Counted from the stretch's first letter, positions 1 to 7,494 are shown. The stretch: DNA of 12,785 nt from an uncultured Fibrobacter sp. (GCA_937891805.1 CALATK010000092.1:1-12785), one strand, 5' to 3'. Made by a program: numbers and translations. The notes: generated by a model not told the origin, from the sequence alone.

Positions 1-590
1 AAGTCCATATTGTAGACAAAGGACAGATTGCCGATGTCATCCAGGGGGTACTCCCCGAAGCGGACCTGAAGAAGCGTCTCGAAAAGTTCTTCGTGAGTGA
101 CGAGGCCCGTTTCCAGATGGCCCTGGAAGACGCCATCGCCCAGAAAAATTTCGACCAGGCCCTCCCCATGCTCGACGAGGCCCTCGCCAAGACCCCCGAC
201 GACAAGAAGTTGCAGCTCTTGTGGGCCAAGGCAAGCCTCGGCCTAGGCGATACGGAAAAGGCCAAGGAAGTTCTTGCCAAGTTCACCGAAGCCGACGACC
301 AGTACCGGGAGGCGAAATCTCTGCTGGAGCTGCTGGACTTTCATGCCGAAGCCGCCAAGAAAGACGTTACGGGCAAGGAAGCCGTCGTCTATCACGAGGC
401 CTGCAAGCTGGCCTGCGCCGAAGACTTTGAAAGCGCCCTGCAAGCATTTCTTAATTTGTTCGTAGAAGCCCCTGAATGGAACGACGGGGCCGCCAAGAAG
501 GCCATGCTCACCCTCTTTGGCGTCCTGGGCCCCAAGCACGAACTTACCTGGAAGTACCGGGCCAAACTGAACACCATGATGTTTATATAG
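1..590 (+). CDS. cnoX: CnoX/YbbN-type thioredoxin-TPR co-chaperone, 3' part
   Basis: The reading frame is open from the window edge (first complete codon at base 3) and ends with TAG at 588-590, so about 195 C-terminal residues are visible and the 5' end is missing. The ATG at 93 is internal, not the start. The first 30 residues (VDKGQIADVIQGVLPEADL) look like the last strand and helix of a thioredoxin fold. The rest is helical and matches the TPR region of E. coli YbbN/CnoX in pattern: FDQALPMLDEAL, then a GDTEKAKEVL repeat, then a tail with GPKHELTWKYRAKLNTMM, like the ALASKYRRQLYALL ending of the E. coli protein. Known family members are cytoplasmic holdases that hand clients to DnaK or GroEL. 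The thioredoxin CxxC site, if present, lies outside the window. Family assignment is fairly sure; whether this member has redox activity cannot be seen. Confidence 0.8.
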   Translation, partial: VHIVDKGQIADVIQGVLPEADLKKRLEKFFVSDEARFQMALEDAIAQKNFDQALPMLDEALAKTPDDKKLQLLWAKASLGLGDTEKAKEVLAKFTEADDQYREAKSLLELLDFHAEAAKKDVTGKEAVVYHEACKLACAEDFESALQAFLNLFVEAPEWNDGAAKKAMLTLFGVLGPKHELTWKYRAKLNTMMFI

Positions 591-594
591 TTAT

Positions 595-765
595 GAATTC
601 GGAGTTCGGATTTCGGAGTTCGGAATTAAGATTAATTTGGAATTCATAGCTCGGGTTTCGGAGTTCGGATTTCGGAATTAAGATTAATTTGGAACTCATA
701 GCTCGGATTTCGGACTTATTATTTGGAATAAAAATCCGAAATCTGAAATCATAATTCCGAATTAT
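595..765. repeat. Composite heptamer repeat (GANTTCG) with an inverted arm
   Basis: Directly after the cnoX stop lie runs of a 7-base unit GANTTCG: GAATTCG, GAGTTCG, GATTTCG, GAGTTCG at 595-622. A longer unit is duplicated: 599-654 and 658-706 share the heptamers, then AATTAAGATTAATTTGGAA, then TCATAGCTCGG. The two copies differ by one heptamer and one T-to-C change. A further GATTTCG lies at 706-712, and reverse-complement units (CGAAATC, TGAAATC, CGAATTA) at 737-764. Bases 703-714 can pair with 735-746 as a 12-bp stem with one G-U pair and a 20-base loop. There is no T-run after it, so it is not a standard terminator. The function is unknown. Confidence 0.85.
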
Positions 766-774
766 CTATATTTC
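743..774 (+). promoter_or_regulatory. Candidate promoter of the carboxyltransferase gene
   Basis: TATATTTC at 767-774 is a good -10 core. CTGAAA at 743-748 is a weak -35 match at an 18-base spacing. The resulting leader would be about 50 bases. The -35 half overlaps the inverted arm of the heptamer repeat, so the repeat may have supplied or replaced promoter sequence. Confidence 0.4.
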
Positions 775-830
775 CCCCCGTATTTTATTGTACAGTAAAA
801 ACCAGGGATTTATCCCATAGGAAGACACAA

Positions 831-2408
831 ATGAAAAAGATCAAGTTCCAGGACACCTCGTTCCGCGATGGTTTCCAGTCTATTTTCGGTGCCCGTGTTT
901 TCGCCAAGGACTTTATGCCCGCGGTGGAAGCTGCCGTGAAGGCCGGCATCACCCACTTTGAAGCTGGTGGTGGCGCCCGTTTCCAGGCCCTGTACCAGAA
1001 CTGCGGCGAAGACGCTTTCGACATGATGGACGAGTTCCGCCGCGTGGTGGGCCCGAACATCCGCCTGCAGACCCTCGCCCGCGGTATCAACGTGGTGGCC
1101 CTCGCCCCGCAGCCCCGCGACATGATCAAGCTCCATGCCGACATGTTCAAGAAGCACGGCATGACCCGTATTCGTAACTTTGACGCCCTCAACGACGTGA
1201 ACAACCTGATCTACTCCGGCAAGTGCATTACCGACGCCGGTCTGGAACACGAAGTCGTGGTGACCATGATGGAACTTCCTCCGGGATGCGACCTCAACGC
1301 CGCCCACAACCCAGAATTCTACGAACGCATCCTCCGCAACATTTTGGACGCAGGCGTTCCGTTCGCCTCCGTTTGCTTCAAGGACGCTTCCGGTACCACG
1401 AACCCCACCAAGGTTTATGAAACCTTCAAGCGCGCCCGTAAGCTCCTCGGCGACAAGGTGGAACTCCGCATCCACAGCCACGACACCTGCGGTACCGGTG
1501 TGGCCCAGTACAAGGCTGCTATCGAAGGTGGCGCCGACGGTGTGGACCTCGGCCGCAAGCCCCTTTCCGGCGGTACGGCTCAGCCCGACCTGTTCTCCAT
1601 GTTCCACGCCCTCAAGGGTACGGAATACAAGCTCGCCCTCGGTGAAGACAGCATCGTCGATGATCACATTCCGGAACTCATGGAAGCCAACAACGTGGCC
1701 GTTGAATGCCTCAAGGACTACAACTTCCCGCCTGAAGCCCGTCAGATTACCACCGACGTGATCTTCAGCCCCATGCCGGGTGGCGCTCTTACCGCCAACA
1801 CCCTCATGATGCGTGAAACCAAGACCTTCCACCTGTTCCCGAAGGTTATCGAGAACATGAGCGAATGCGTCCGCCGCGGTGGCTTTGCTTCTTCCGTGAC
1901 GCCGGTTTCCCAGTTCTACTTCCAGCAGGCTTACATGAACACCCTGAACCAGGCTGCCGGTCGCGGTACTTGGTTCAAGATGACCGAAGGCTACGGCAAG
2001 ATGCTCCTCGGTTACCAGGGTAAGACTCCTTGCGAACCGGATCCGGAGCTGGTGAAGATCGCTGCCGACCAGTTCAACATGAAGCCGTTCAAGGAAGCCT
2101 ATCCGGGCGTCCAGTGCGCAGAAGAAATCTTGCCGCCGGGTATCCCCGCCGCCAAGAAGCTCCTGGAAGAAAATGGCCTGCCGGTTACCGACGAAACCAT
2201 CTTCATCACGGGCTGCCTCCAGACGAAGGCCGGCAACAAGGGTATCGAGTTCCTCAAGGGCAACCGCCACATTGGCGTTCCCAAGAAGGACCCGAACGCC
2301 GCTCCGGCCGTGGACACCAAGAACATGAAGGCCGGCGCCGCAAGCACCTACCGCATTGCCCTTGGCAACCAGAGCTGGGACGTGCAGGTTCAGACCCTCA
2401 GCAAGTAA
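831..2408 (+). CDS. Carboxyltransferase subunit, pyruvate carboxylase B / oxaloacetate decarboxylase alpha type, without biotin domain
   Basis: The 525-residue protein begins with an HMGL-like TIM barrel followed by the conserved carboxylase (PYC/OADA) domain. Metal ligands expected for the family are visible: D8 in DTSFRDGFQS, K184 in CFKDASG (the lysine that is carbamylated in relatives), and H215/H217 in IHSHDTCG. The active-site threonine is T249 in LSGGTAQP. Such subunits move a carboxyl group between biotin and pyruvate/oxaloacetate, or a related acid, in the cytoplasm or at a membrane pump. The chain stops after YRIALGNQSWDVQVQTLSK, where relatives continue into a biotinyl domain with an AMKM lysine motif; no such motif is present. 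The family motif RDAHQS reads RDGFQS here. The start is supported by AGGAAG at 819-824. The gene stands alone between a repeat and a terminator. Codon use (AAG, GGT, CGC/CGT, CTC) looks like a highly expressed gene. The exact substrate is not determined. Confidence 0.85.
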   Translation: MKKIKFQDTSFRDGFQSIFGARVFAKDFMPAVEAAVKAGITHFEAGGGARFQALYQNCGEDAFDMMDEFRRVVGPNIRLQTLARGINVVALAPQPRDMIKLHADMFKKHGMTRIRNFDALNDVNNLIYSGKCITDAGLEHEVVVTMMELPPGCDLNAAHNPEFYERILRNILDAGVPFASVCFKDASGTTNPTKVYETFKRARKLLGDKVELRIHSHDTCGTGVAQYKAAIEGGADGVDLGRKPLSGGTAQPDLFSMFHALKGTEYKLALGEDSIVDDHIPELMEANNVAVECLKDYNFPPEARQITTDVIFSPMPGGALTANTLMMRETKTFHLFPKVIENMSECVRRGGFASSVTPVSQFYFQQAYMNTLNQAAGRGTWFKMTEGYGKMLLGYQGKTPCEPDPELVKIAADQFNMKPFKEAYPGVQCAEEILPPGIPAAKKLLEENGLPVTDETIFITGCLQTKAGNKGIEFLKGNRHIGVPKKDPNAAPAVDTKNMKAGAASTYRIALGNQSWDVQVQTLSK

Positions 2409-2420
2409 TGGCAGCATAAC

Positions 2421-2441
2421 GTCGCGGACCAGTTTCGCGAC
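2421..2441 (+). other. Small inverted repeat in the 3' untranslated region
   Basis: GTCGCG (2421-2426) and CGCGAC (2436-2441) form a 6-bp stem just downstream of the carboxyltransferase stop codon. No T-run follows. It may protect the 3' end or be incidental. Confidence 0.35.
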
Positions 2442-2469
2442 GGCCTAAACCAAATTAAAGCAGATATGA

Positions 2470-2503
2470 AAAGTCCCGGAAGTAATTCCGGGACTTTCTT
2501 TTT
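2470..2503 (+). terminator. Strong intrinsic terminator, probably bidirectional
   Basis: AAAGTCCCGGA (2470-2480) pairs perfectly with TCCGGGACTTT (2487-2497). An extra A-T pair closes a GTAA tetraloop, and TTTCTTTTT follows on the + strand. Read on the - strand, the hairpin is followed by CTTTTCAT, so it may also stop the lipoprotein transcript, whose stop codon is at 2516-2518. Confidence 0.9.
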
Positions 2504-2515
2504 GACAATTGGATT

Positions 2516-3301
2516 CTAGAACGAGAACGATTTCCCGATATGCGGCATCAGCGTCTGCTGGGTGGAAACAGACAGACCTCCGTGGAATCCTGACGGATGG
2601 TAGTAGGATAAATCCATTATAGACGAAGACCCGCCCTTCAAGTTCTCTGAATAGACGATGCGGGATTCTTGCTTGAGAATTCCATACTGAGCGTCCTTTC
2701 CGAGGTTAAAAGCAAGCCACACCCCCATCATGGGGTAGATTTCGTTTTTCCCGTCTTTGGCATCCGCCAGGCCCGTACTCTTTAGATAGTCTCGTTTGTC
2801 CTCGTAATCCCCGCGAGACTGCGAGAACTGGGCGCCACCGCCAAAACCAACCTGGACAACGCTAAAAGCGAAATCGACGCCTGCCAGAACTTGTTCCTGC
2901 AATGCCCAAAACGAATAATCGTCTTTTCCATCGCTGGTATTGCGCCACCGGTCATACTTGTCCGAACAGGGGTCTTCAATGCAGGAAAACCTTGCGGTCC
3001 CCCAATCTCCGGCAAAGGAGCCTTGAACAAAAAACAAATCCATTAGCCGATATTGTAGCGAGAAAGTTCCGCCAATAGAATGAACCTTATCCACATTGAC
3101 GCCTTGTCCATAAGGGGCTCCGAAGGCTTCTATGTTGACATTGAACGGTTTGTTCTTTTCGCCACTCCATCTGGGTTCGTGATATACGGGCATCGGGGTC
3201 GAGCCCATAGCCTGAAGAATAGGCTTCTCACAGCCAGTCAAAAGAGACAGCGTTGCAATGGACAAAGTAAGAGCTGCTTTCGCAGACAAATTAACACTCA
3301 T
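2516..3301 (-). CDS. Outer-membrane lipoprotein, beta-barrel-like, unknown function
   Basis: The protein has 261 residues. The N-terminus MSVNLSAKAALTLS continues into a hydrophobic stretch ending LLTGC, a clear lipobox (residues 21-24) with Cys24 as the predicted lipidated residue. This start (ATG at 3299-3301) has AGGAG at 3306-3310. The frame is open 40 codons further upstream, but that stretch lacks export features and would bury the signal peptide. The mature part has alternating hydrophobic and polar strands (GGTFSLQYRLMDLFFVQGSF, QVGFGGGAQF, PMMGVWLAFNLG) and ends in FSF, as in many barrel proteins. Two cysteines in CIEDPCSDKYDR may form a disulphide. It follows the hydrolase gene on the same strand after 89 bases that hold a likely promoter and a hairpin. 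I do not recognise the family; a lipid anchor combined with barrel-like strands is unusual, so a periplasm-facing beta-rich domain is an alternative. Confidence 0.8.
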   Translation of the reverse strand: MSVNLSAKAALTLSIATLSLLTGCEKPILQAMGSTPMPVYHEPRWSGEKNKPFNVNIEAFGAPYGQGVNVDKVHSIGGTFSLQYRLMDLFFVQGSFAGDWGTARFSCIEDPCSDKYDRWRNTSDGKDDYSFWALQEQVLAGVDFAFSVVQVGFGGGAQFSQSRGDYEDKRDYLKSTGLADAKDGKNEIYPMMGVWLAFNLGKDAQYGILKQESRIVYSENLKGGSSSIMDLSYYHPSGFHGGLSVSTQQTLMPHIGKSFSF

Positions 3302-3319
3302 AATTCTCCTCTTAGGATT

Positions 3320-3351
3320 CAAGGATAGCATCACTCCCAGTACTATCCTTG
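3320..3351 (-). other. Leader stem-loop upstream of the lipoprotein start
   Basis: CAAGGATAG (3320-3328) and CTATCCTTG (3343-3351) form a perfect 9-bp inverted repeat with a 14-base loop. It ends 18 bases before the lipoprotein ATG and leaves the SD at 3306-3310 free. It may be a stabilising 5' stem of the mRNA or an operator. No T-run follows on the - strand. Confidence 0.6.
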
Positions 3352-3355
3352 CACC

Positions 3356-3385
3356 TAAAATTACTAAATTATTGTATTTTTTCAA
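3356..3385 (-). promoter_or_regulatory. Candidate promoter of the lipoprotein gene
   Basis: On the - strand TTGAAA (3385-3380) is followed after 16 bases by TAATTT (3363-3358), within an AT-rich gap between the hydrolase stop and the lipoprotein start. Transcription would begin near 3350, just before the hairpin at 3320-3351. The match is moderate. Confidence 0.4.
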
Positions 3386-3390
3386 CAGAA

Positions 3391-5907
3391 CTATTCTAGA
3401 GTGACGGAACGAACGATGCATTTTTCATTTACCCTCATCGCTTGCAATCCCAGCCGTGATGCGGAAAGGGAGCCCTTGGGGGTGACGTCTGTGTTGATCA
3501 AATCCGCCAATGGTAATTTTTTCACAACAAAGCCATTTTGCAAACTACCGTTACCTATATTCACATTTTTCTTGGACTTAGCATCAAAGAAAATAGATGT
3601 GTTCTGGCAGGTCCCAGGCCAGTATTCCACCTTCAAGTCCTTGTAGGCATTCATGGAATAGGCCCTTTTCAAATCGTAATGGATACCGTCCAGATTAGAC
3701 TTGAAATCGATGGACAAACCGGTGCCGAGACCATCGGAATAGCTACTGACAGTAACCATGTCGGACCAGGGAACCACCTTGTAGGAGGTGTTCGGGTATA
3801 TCTTGGCCGACGGAATAGCCGCAGGTACTTCTTCCAGGTTGTTGGCGTTAATGACCAGACGGGGATTACGCAGGGTGACAAGACCTCCGTTGGAATTCAG
3901 CACTAGACGGAACCAACGGAAGTTCTTTAAGGCTCCTGCAGTAGCGGGCATCTGCCAGCGAACGGTATGGAACAGCCCGTCTTGCGGCACATTCTGCTCC
4001 GCAAACTGGACCTGATGACCACCGTCTTTACGCTGCGTAAGCAAGAGTTCCGCCTTCATCCAGTTGCTCTTGGGATTCTGGACTTTTCCCTCCCCCTCAA
4101 AAATGCTTGATGCGGGAACATCCAAGCCGTTGTCGACCGTCATGACCTTTTTCCAGCCGGCCGGAAGAACGAATGCAACCTGGCTAGAACGTTCTGTTGC
4201 TGCCGTATTGTAGTCATAACGCACATACCCAAAGGACTTGCTCTGGAGAATCCCGCCGTTCTTGATGACGGCAGGCATCTTGCTCTGATCCATGCAAGAC
4301 GTATTAGGCGAGAAGAAGCCCCCCAGTTTCGGGTTACGGAATTGTCCTGTCGCCTGACTGTAATCCGCCTTGGCCACTTCGCAAAGCACGCGCCAGATAT
4401 CCACCTGCATACCGGCAAGAACTTTCTTGTCAATAGAGCCGTCGTCCTTTGCCGGAGACTCAATATGCCTACCGCTCATAGATTCCGCATAGCGCGGGTG
4501 GGTCGGATCCACGGCATAAATCGCCTTAGCGGAACTTCTTGAGCCAGGTGCCTCGAAGGACACACCCGAGGTTCCTTGGCTGTGGGCACAACCCTTGCGA
4601 ACGGCCAGGTCTCCATCGCATTTCAGGTCCATGGCGCTCACCGTAGGGATAAAGGTGCTGCTGGCCTGATAAAGCGTGTCGTCGTTCCAGTAAGATTTCA
4701 TAGGAAAGCTTGCAACTGTAAGTCCTCCAACCTTGACCTTCTTGTCCCAATTTTTGGGCATTGCCTCTTCCATGCCGTCCCGTAGGGACTCATAAAGGGT
4801 TTTTGCAAACGGGTACGTACTCCCCTGGACAAAATCGAAGTCCGTTGAGCCCTTCTTCGAGACTTCGTCCACATCGGTATTGAATTCATATTTGCGATTT
4901 CGGGCATATTCTCTCGATTCTGTCGTTGAGTAAGCCAGCACGCTTGTAGCTCGGCCCATCACCTTGGACAACAATTCCGTCCGGCGTTCCAGAGCATAGT
5001 ACTTATTCTTATGGGCTGGATCCTTGCCCTTCAGCTGTCCCTGGGCCACAAGCACCGTAGGGAATCCCTTATACTCGGCGGCCTTGCGGTAATCTCCGAA
5101 AAGGAACCTGTCGGCACCCGTCCTGGGCTTGTACGTTGTATTTCCCGCCTCCGTATCGTAAATGAGCAAGTCTCTTGCACCCGGAGAAGAAATCAGGTCG
5201 TAAAAGGCCTCTGCCGCACCCACTTCGGCCTCGTTGGCCCAGAAATCGATAGAAGCCACAAGCCCCCTGGGCATTACCGCGCCCTGATGGGGCGAGTCGA
5301 GAGACGCAAAGAAGCGAACGGGAGCGGTTTCCGCCTTGTTGCGTTTGGTGTCGTACAGATAGGACCCATAGCGTCCGATAATCCCGCCCTGGCTAATGCC
5401 CAAGATTACAAAACCATCCTGTTTGCCATTCGGAAACGGGATAACCTTGTTCTCGCTCAGATAATTCAACAGGCTTGCGAGGGATCCGCTGTTCTGTTGC
5501 AGTGAACGGATTACGGTTTCCGAAAACTGAACAAGCACTGGCGTGTAGCCCAGGGACTTGAGCATTTCGGGAATGCCAAACTCCTCCGTTTCGCGATGCA
5601 ACTGGGAAAGTGTCCTTTTTTCGTCGGTACTCAGGTGTATCCCGTCAATGATAAAGAAGGGTCGTTCCAGATAAAAACCGAACTGGGCAGAAGCGAGTTC
5701 CGGCGGATCGATAAAACGGAGACGAACCTGAGGCATTTTTGCAGATACCGAAGAACCGATCTTGTCAAAACAATCGTTCGAAAAGAAGCTGTTCTTGGAA
5801 AGGCATGACCGATTACCCTGATCCGCATAAAACAAATCTACAGTCTTGGCGCAAAGTACCCCCGCAAGGGAGAGGACTGCGGCAAACATCAATTTCAAGC
5901 AATTCAT
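3391..5907 (-). CDS. Secreted alpha/beta hydrolase (lipase/PGAP1-like) with C-terminal beta-rich region
   Basis: The 838-residue protein carries a Sec signal (MNCLKLMFAAVLSLAGVLCA, likely cleaved after Ala20; the -1 residue before Cys19 does not fit a lipobox). The hydrolase core has PFFIIDGI (84-90), a nucleophile elbow GISQGG with Ser172 followed by IIGRYGSYLYD, and LDSPHQGA (203-210), as in lipase and PGAP1-like families. FIPTVSAMDL (419-428) and GRHIESP with His481 as likely catalytic histidine resemble the end of related Bacteroidetes hydrolases; the acidic member is not assigned. Residues about 570-838 look like beta-sandwich, possibly carbohydrate binding (KNFRWFRLVLNSNGG, then RNPRLVI). 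The start overlaps the previous gene as TAATG, with GGAGGTG at 5919-5913 giving a strong ribosome site, so translation is coupled. The substrate is unknown; an ester on plant cell wall or a lipid are both possible. It acts outside the cytoplasm. Confidence 0.75.
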   Translation of the reverse strand: MNCLKLMFAAVLSLAGVLCAKTVDLFYADQGNRSCLSKNSFFSNDCFDKIGSSVSAKMPQVRLRFIDPPELASAQFGFYLERPFFIIDGIHLSTDEKRTLSQLHRETEEFGIPEMLKSLGYTPVLVQFSETVIRSLQQNSGSLASLLNYLSENKVIPFPNGKQDGFVILGISQGGIIGRYGSYLYDTKRNKAETAPVRFFASLDSPHQGAVMPRGLVASIDFWANEAEVGAAEAFYDLISSPGARDLLIYDTEAGNTTYKPRTGADRFLFGDYRKAAEYKGFPTVLVAQGQLKGKDPAHKNKYYALERRTELLSKVMGRATSVLAYSTTESREYARNRKYEFNTDVDEVSKKGSTDFDFVQGSTYPFAKTLYESLRDGMEEAMPKNWDKKVKVGGLTVASFPMKSYWNDDTLYQASSTFIPTVSAMDLKCDGDLAVRKGCAHSQGTSGVSFEAPGSRSSAKAIYAVDPTHPRYAESMSGRHIESPAKDDGSIDKKVLAGMQVDIWRVLCEVAKADYSQATGQFRNPKLGGFFSPNTSCMDQSKMPAVIKNGGILQSKSFGYVRYDYNTAATERSSQVAFVLPAGWKKVMTVDNGLDVPASSIFEGEGKVQNPKSNWMKAELLLTQRKDGGHQVQFAEQNVPQDGLFHTVRWQMPATAGALKNFRWFRLVLNSNGGLVTLRNPRLVINANNLEEVPAAIPSAKIYPNTSYKVVPWSDMVTVSSYSDGLGTGLSIDFKSNLDGIHYDLKRAYSMNAYKDLKVEYWPGTCQNTSIFFDAKSKKNVNIGNGSLQNGFVVKKLPLADLINTDVTPKGSLSASRLGLQAMRVNEKCIVRSVTLE

Positions 5908-7181
5908 TACTTCACCTCCACGAATAACTTTTGTTCAAAGGTTTGATTATCGGAATGAATCTTCACAAGTATTTTCTGGAGTCCGGCGGACCCGAATTCC
6001 AAAATACCGTCGGAACCTGGTTTCAGTTCCAGGCATTTGTTTTCGGCACAAATTTCCAGCATGGGAAGCTTTCCGCTGGGAGCTATTGCGAAATAAGGAT
6101 CGTAGGCAACACGAACCCTGGACGCTGAAACCTGCGGAGACGAAAGCCCTACCAAGGTCAAGCGGTAATCTTCGATTTCTCGCTTGGTGCAGGAACTGTC
6201 GCCGCAATAGGCCACCCCATAGTCCATGTTGGCCACCAGTAACGGCAACACCGTGTAGTCGCTCATGGCGGCAAGCTCGCCAGCTTCGTCAAATAGCCTC
6301 TTGGAATTAGGGATTACGCCTTCAGCGAGGCTACCCTTTTCTACCAGGAACATACTGTTGAACCAACCTCGCCAAGAATCTTTGGCGGTCTGGCTTTCCG
6401 CATCCTTGAATCCCAGAATACGCATCTGGCTTTCTTCGGGAATCACGAACTTCGCCTGGGTTGAGGCTTTCAAGGACTCCTTTTCGCTAGCGCTATAACG
6501 GGACTTTACAGGTCGCTCATAAACGTCCTCGAAAAGTCCTTCCCGCATTGGCGATGCTAGGTCTACATTTACAAAGGGGTACGGCTCGATTTCAGCCAGA
6601 GCCTCTTCCCCTGCCGCAGTTGACGCCGAAACAGCGGTTTCCTGGACACAGGTCAAGGCCACATCGTCAATAAACAAGGTGGTGTACTGATTGGCCGGCA
6701 CGTTGAACAGGCCAATTCCAATCTTGTCCACCTCTACCGTAGACCCCTCCAGCAACGCCGACACGGGAATTTCCAGGGTTTGGGTCTTGCCCGCCTCTAG
6801 CGTGTGGAACGACATTTTCCCGTTGCCGCCCACGCCCGAAAGCCACACCCCGAAATTTCCCGCCTGGGTAGAACGGACCTTCAATTTCAGGGCGCCGCCC
6901 TGTACCGTAACGGGCAGGGCGTCAAAAATCAGGGAACCGGTCCAGTCCCCACGATAGTTTCGCACGCCCGAAAGCCGGATATAGGAGGATTTCATATTGT
7001 CAAAATCACCCCAGTTGGTAGACCACTCCGGAGCTTCCGGGAAAGACCGGGTGGACTCTTCCATAAAGCCCTTGGATTGGCCGTTTTCGTATAAGGCAAG
7101 GTTCTTGCATGTTCCTGCAAATGCAGTCGAGGAGAGCAAGGCTCCTCCGAGGGCCACAAGGCCCCATATCCTACTCTTCAT
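5907..7181 (-). CDS. Secreted protein with N-terminal jelly-roll-like domain, unknown function
   Basis: The 424-residue protein starts with a clear Sec signal, MKSRIWGLVALGGALLSS followed by TAFA, cleaved before GTCKN. This ATG (7179-7181) has GGAGG at 7192-7188; an in-frame ATG eight codons upstream would only extend the signal with a charged piece. Residues about 25-180 resemble carbohydrate-binding jelly-roll domains: YIRLSGVRNYRGDW, GNFGVWLSGVGGNGKMSF, an EIPVSALLEG strand, and TTLFIDDVALTC closing the domain. The remainder (about 200-424) is unrecognised; it contains SWRGWFNSMFLVEKGS, a CGDSSC pair and an EICAENKCLEL pair that could form disulphides, and it ends in a beta-rich stretch. 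The stop codon overlaps the start of the downstream hydrolase (TAATG), so the two are made together and may work as a complex. No catalytic motif is visible. Confidence 0.7.
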   Translation of the reverse strand: MKSRIWGLVALGGALLSSTAFAGTCKNLALYENGQSKGFMEESTRSFPEAPEWSTNWGDFDNMKSSYIRLSGVRNYRGDWTGSLIFDALPVTVQGGALKLKVRSTQAGNFGVWLSGVGGNGKMSFHTLEAGKTQTLEIPVSALLEGSTVEVDKIGIGLFNVPANQYTTLFIDDVALTCVQETAVSASTAAGEEALAEIEPYPFVNVDLASPMREGLFEDVYERPVKSRYSASEKESLKASTQAKFVIPEESQMRILGFKDAESQTAKDSWRGWFNSMFLVEKGSLAEGVIPNSKRLFDEAGELAAMSDYTVLPLLVANMDYGVAYCGDSSCTKREIEDYRLTLVGLSSPQVSASRVRVAYDPYFAIAPSGKLPMLEICAENKCLELKPGSDGILEFGSAGLQKILVKIHSDNQTFEQKLFVEVK

Positions 7182-7242
7182 AGGATTCCTCCAAAAGAGA
7201 ATCATCTGGAAAAGACGGAAAGGAGCCCGTCACGAAGACTAT

Positions 7243-7279
7243 CAAACAAAAAGGCACACTCCCCGAAGGGACATGTGCC
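7243..7279 (-). terminator. Minus-strand intrinsic terminator in the leader of the secreted-protein operon
   Basis: On the - strand GGCACA (7279-7274) pairs with TGTGCC (7258-7253). Inside, TCCC and GGGA close a TTCG loop (the very stable cUUCGg type), and TTTTTGTTTG follows. This is a textbook terminator, yet it lies 62-98 bases upstream of the start codon at 7181, with no gene upstream on that strand. A second, weaker stem (7214-7218 with 7227-7231) follows and is itself trailed by TTTT. Confidence 0.75.
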
Positions 7280-7305
7280 AATACTCGTTTTTAAATCCGA
7301 GGCGA

Positions 7306-7333
7306 AAGATAAATATTTCTATTCACCTGTAAA
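7306..7333 (-). promoter_or_regulatory. Candidate promoter for the secreted-protein/hydrolase operon
   Basis: TTTACA (7333-7328) and TATCTT (7311-7306) on the - strand are separated by 16 bases. Transcription would start near 7300, placing the terminator hairpin almost at the start of the transcript. Other AT-rich sequences further upstream (7360-7430) could also serve. Confidence 0.35.
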
Positions 7334-7494
7334 GGGAGACATGCGAAAATTTTATTTTACCCAAACAAAAGGAATTTTTTGCAGAAAATAAAGTCATATA
7401 TTAATTTCTAAAATATTTCTGCATATAGAAAACCCATCAAGCACCGCCCCCACCGCAAGCTATAAAAAAATTGCCTGTTCTAGTTTCCGACTAT

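Noticed and set aside
703..746. Intrinsic terminator for cnoX
   Set aside because: The stem has a 20-base loop and no T-run after it.
595..765. CRISPR array
   Set aside because: Units are 7 bases without unique spacers of constant length, and no cas gene is present.
810..2417. Long ORF of 535 codons on the - strand
   Set aside because: It is the mirror frame of the carboxyltransferase gene, caused by strong third-position GC bias; it has no recognisable domain, and the + strand protein is clearly real.
3302..3421. Longer start for the lipoprotein gene
   Set aside because: The extra 40 codons cover the hairpin, the SD and the end of the neighbouring gene, and would place the lipobox far inside the protein.
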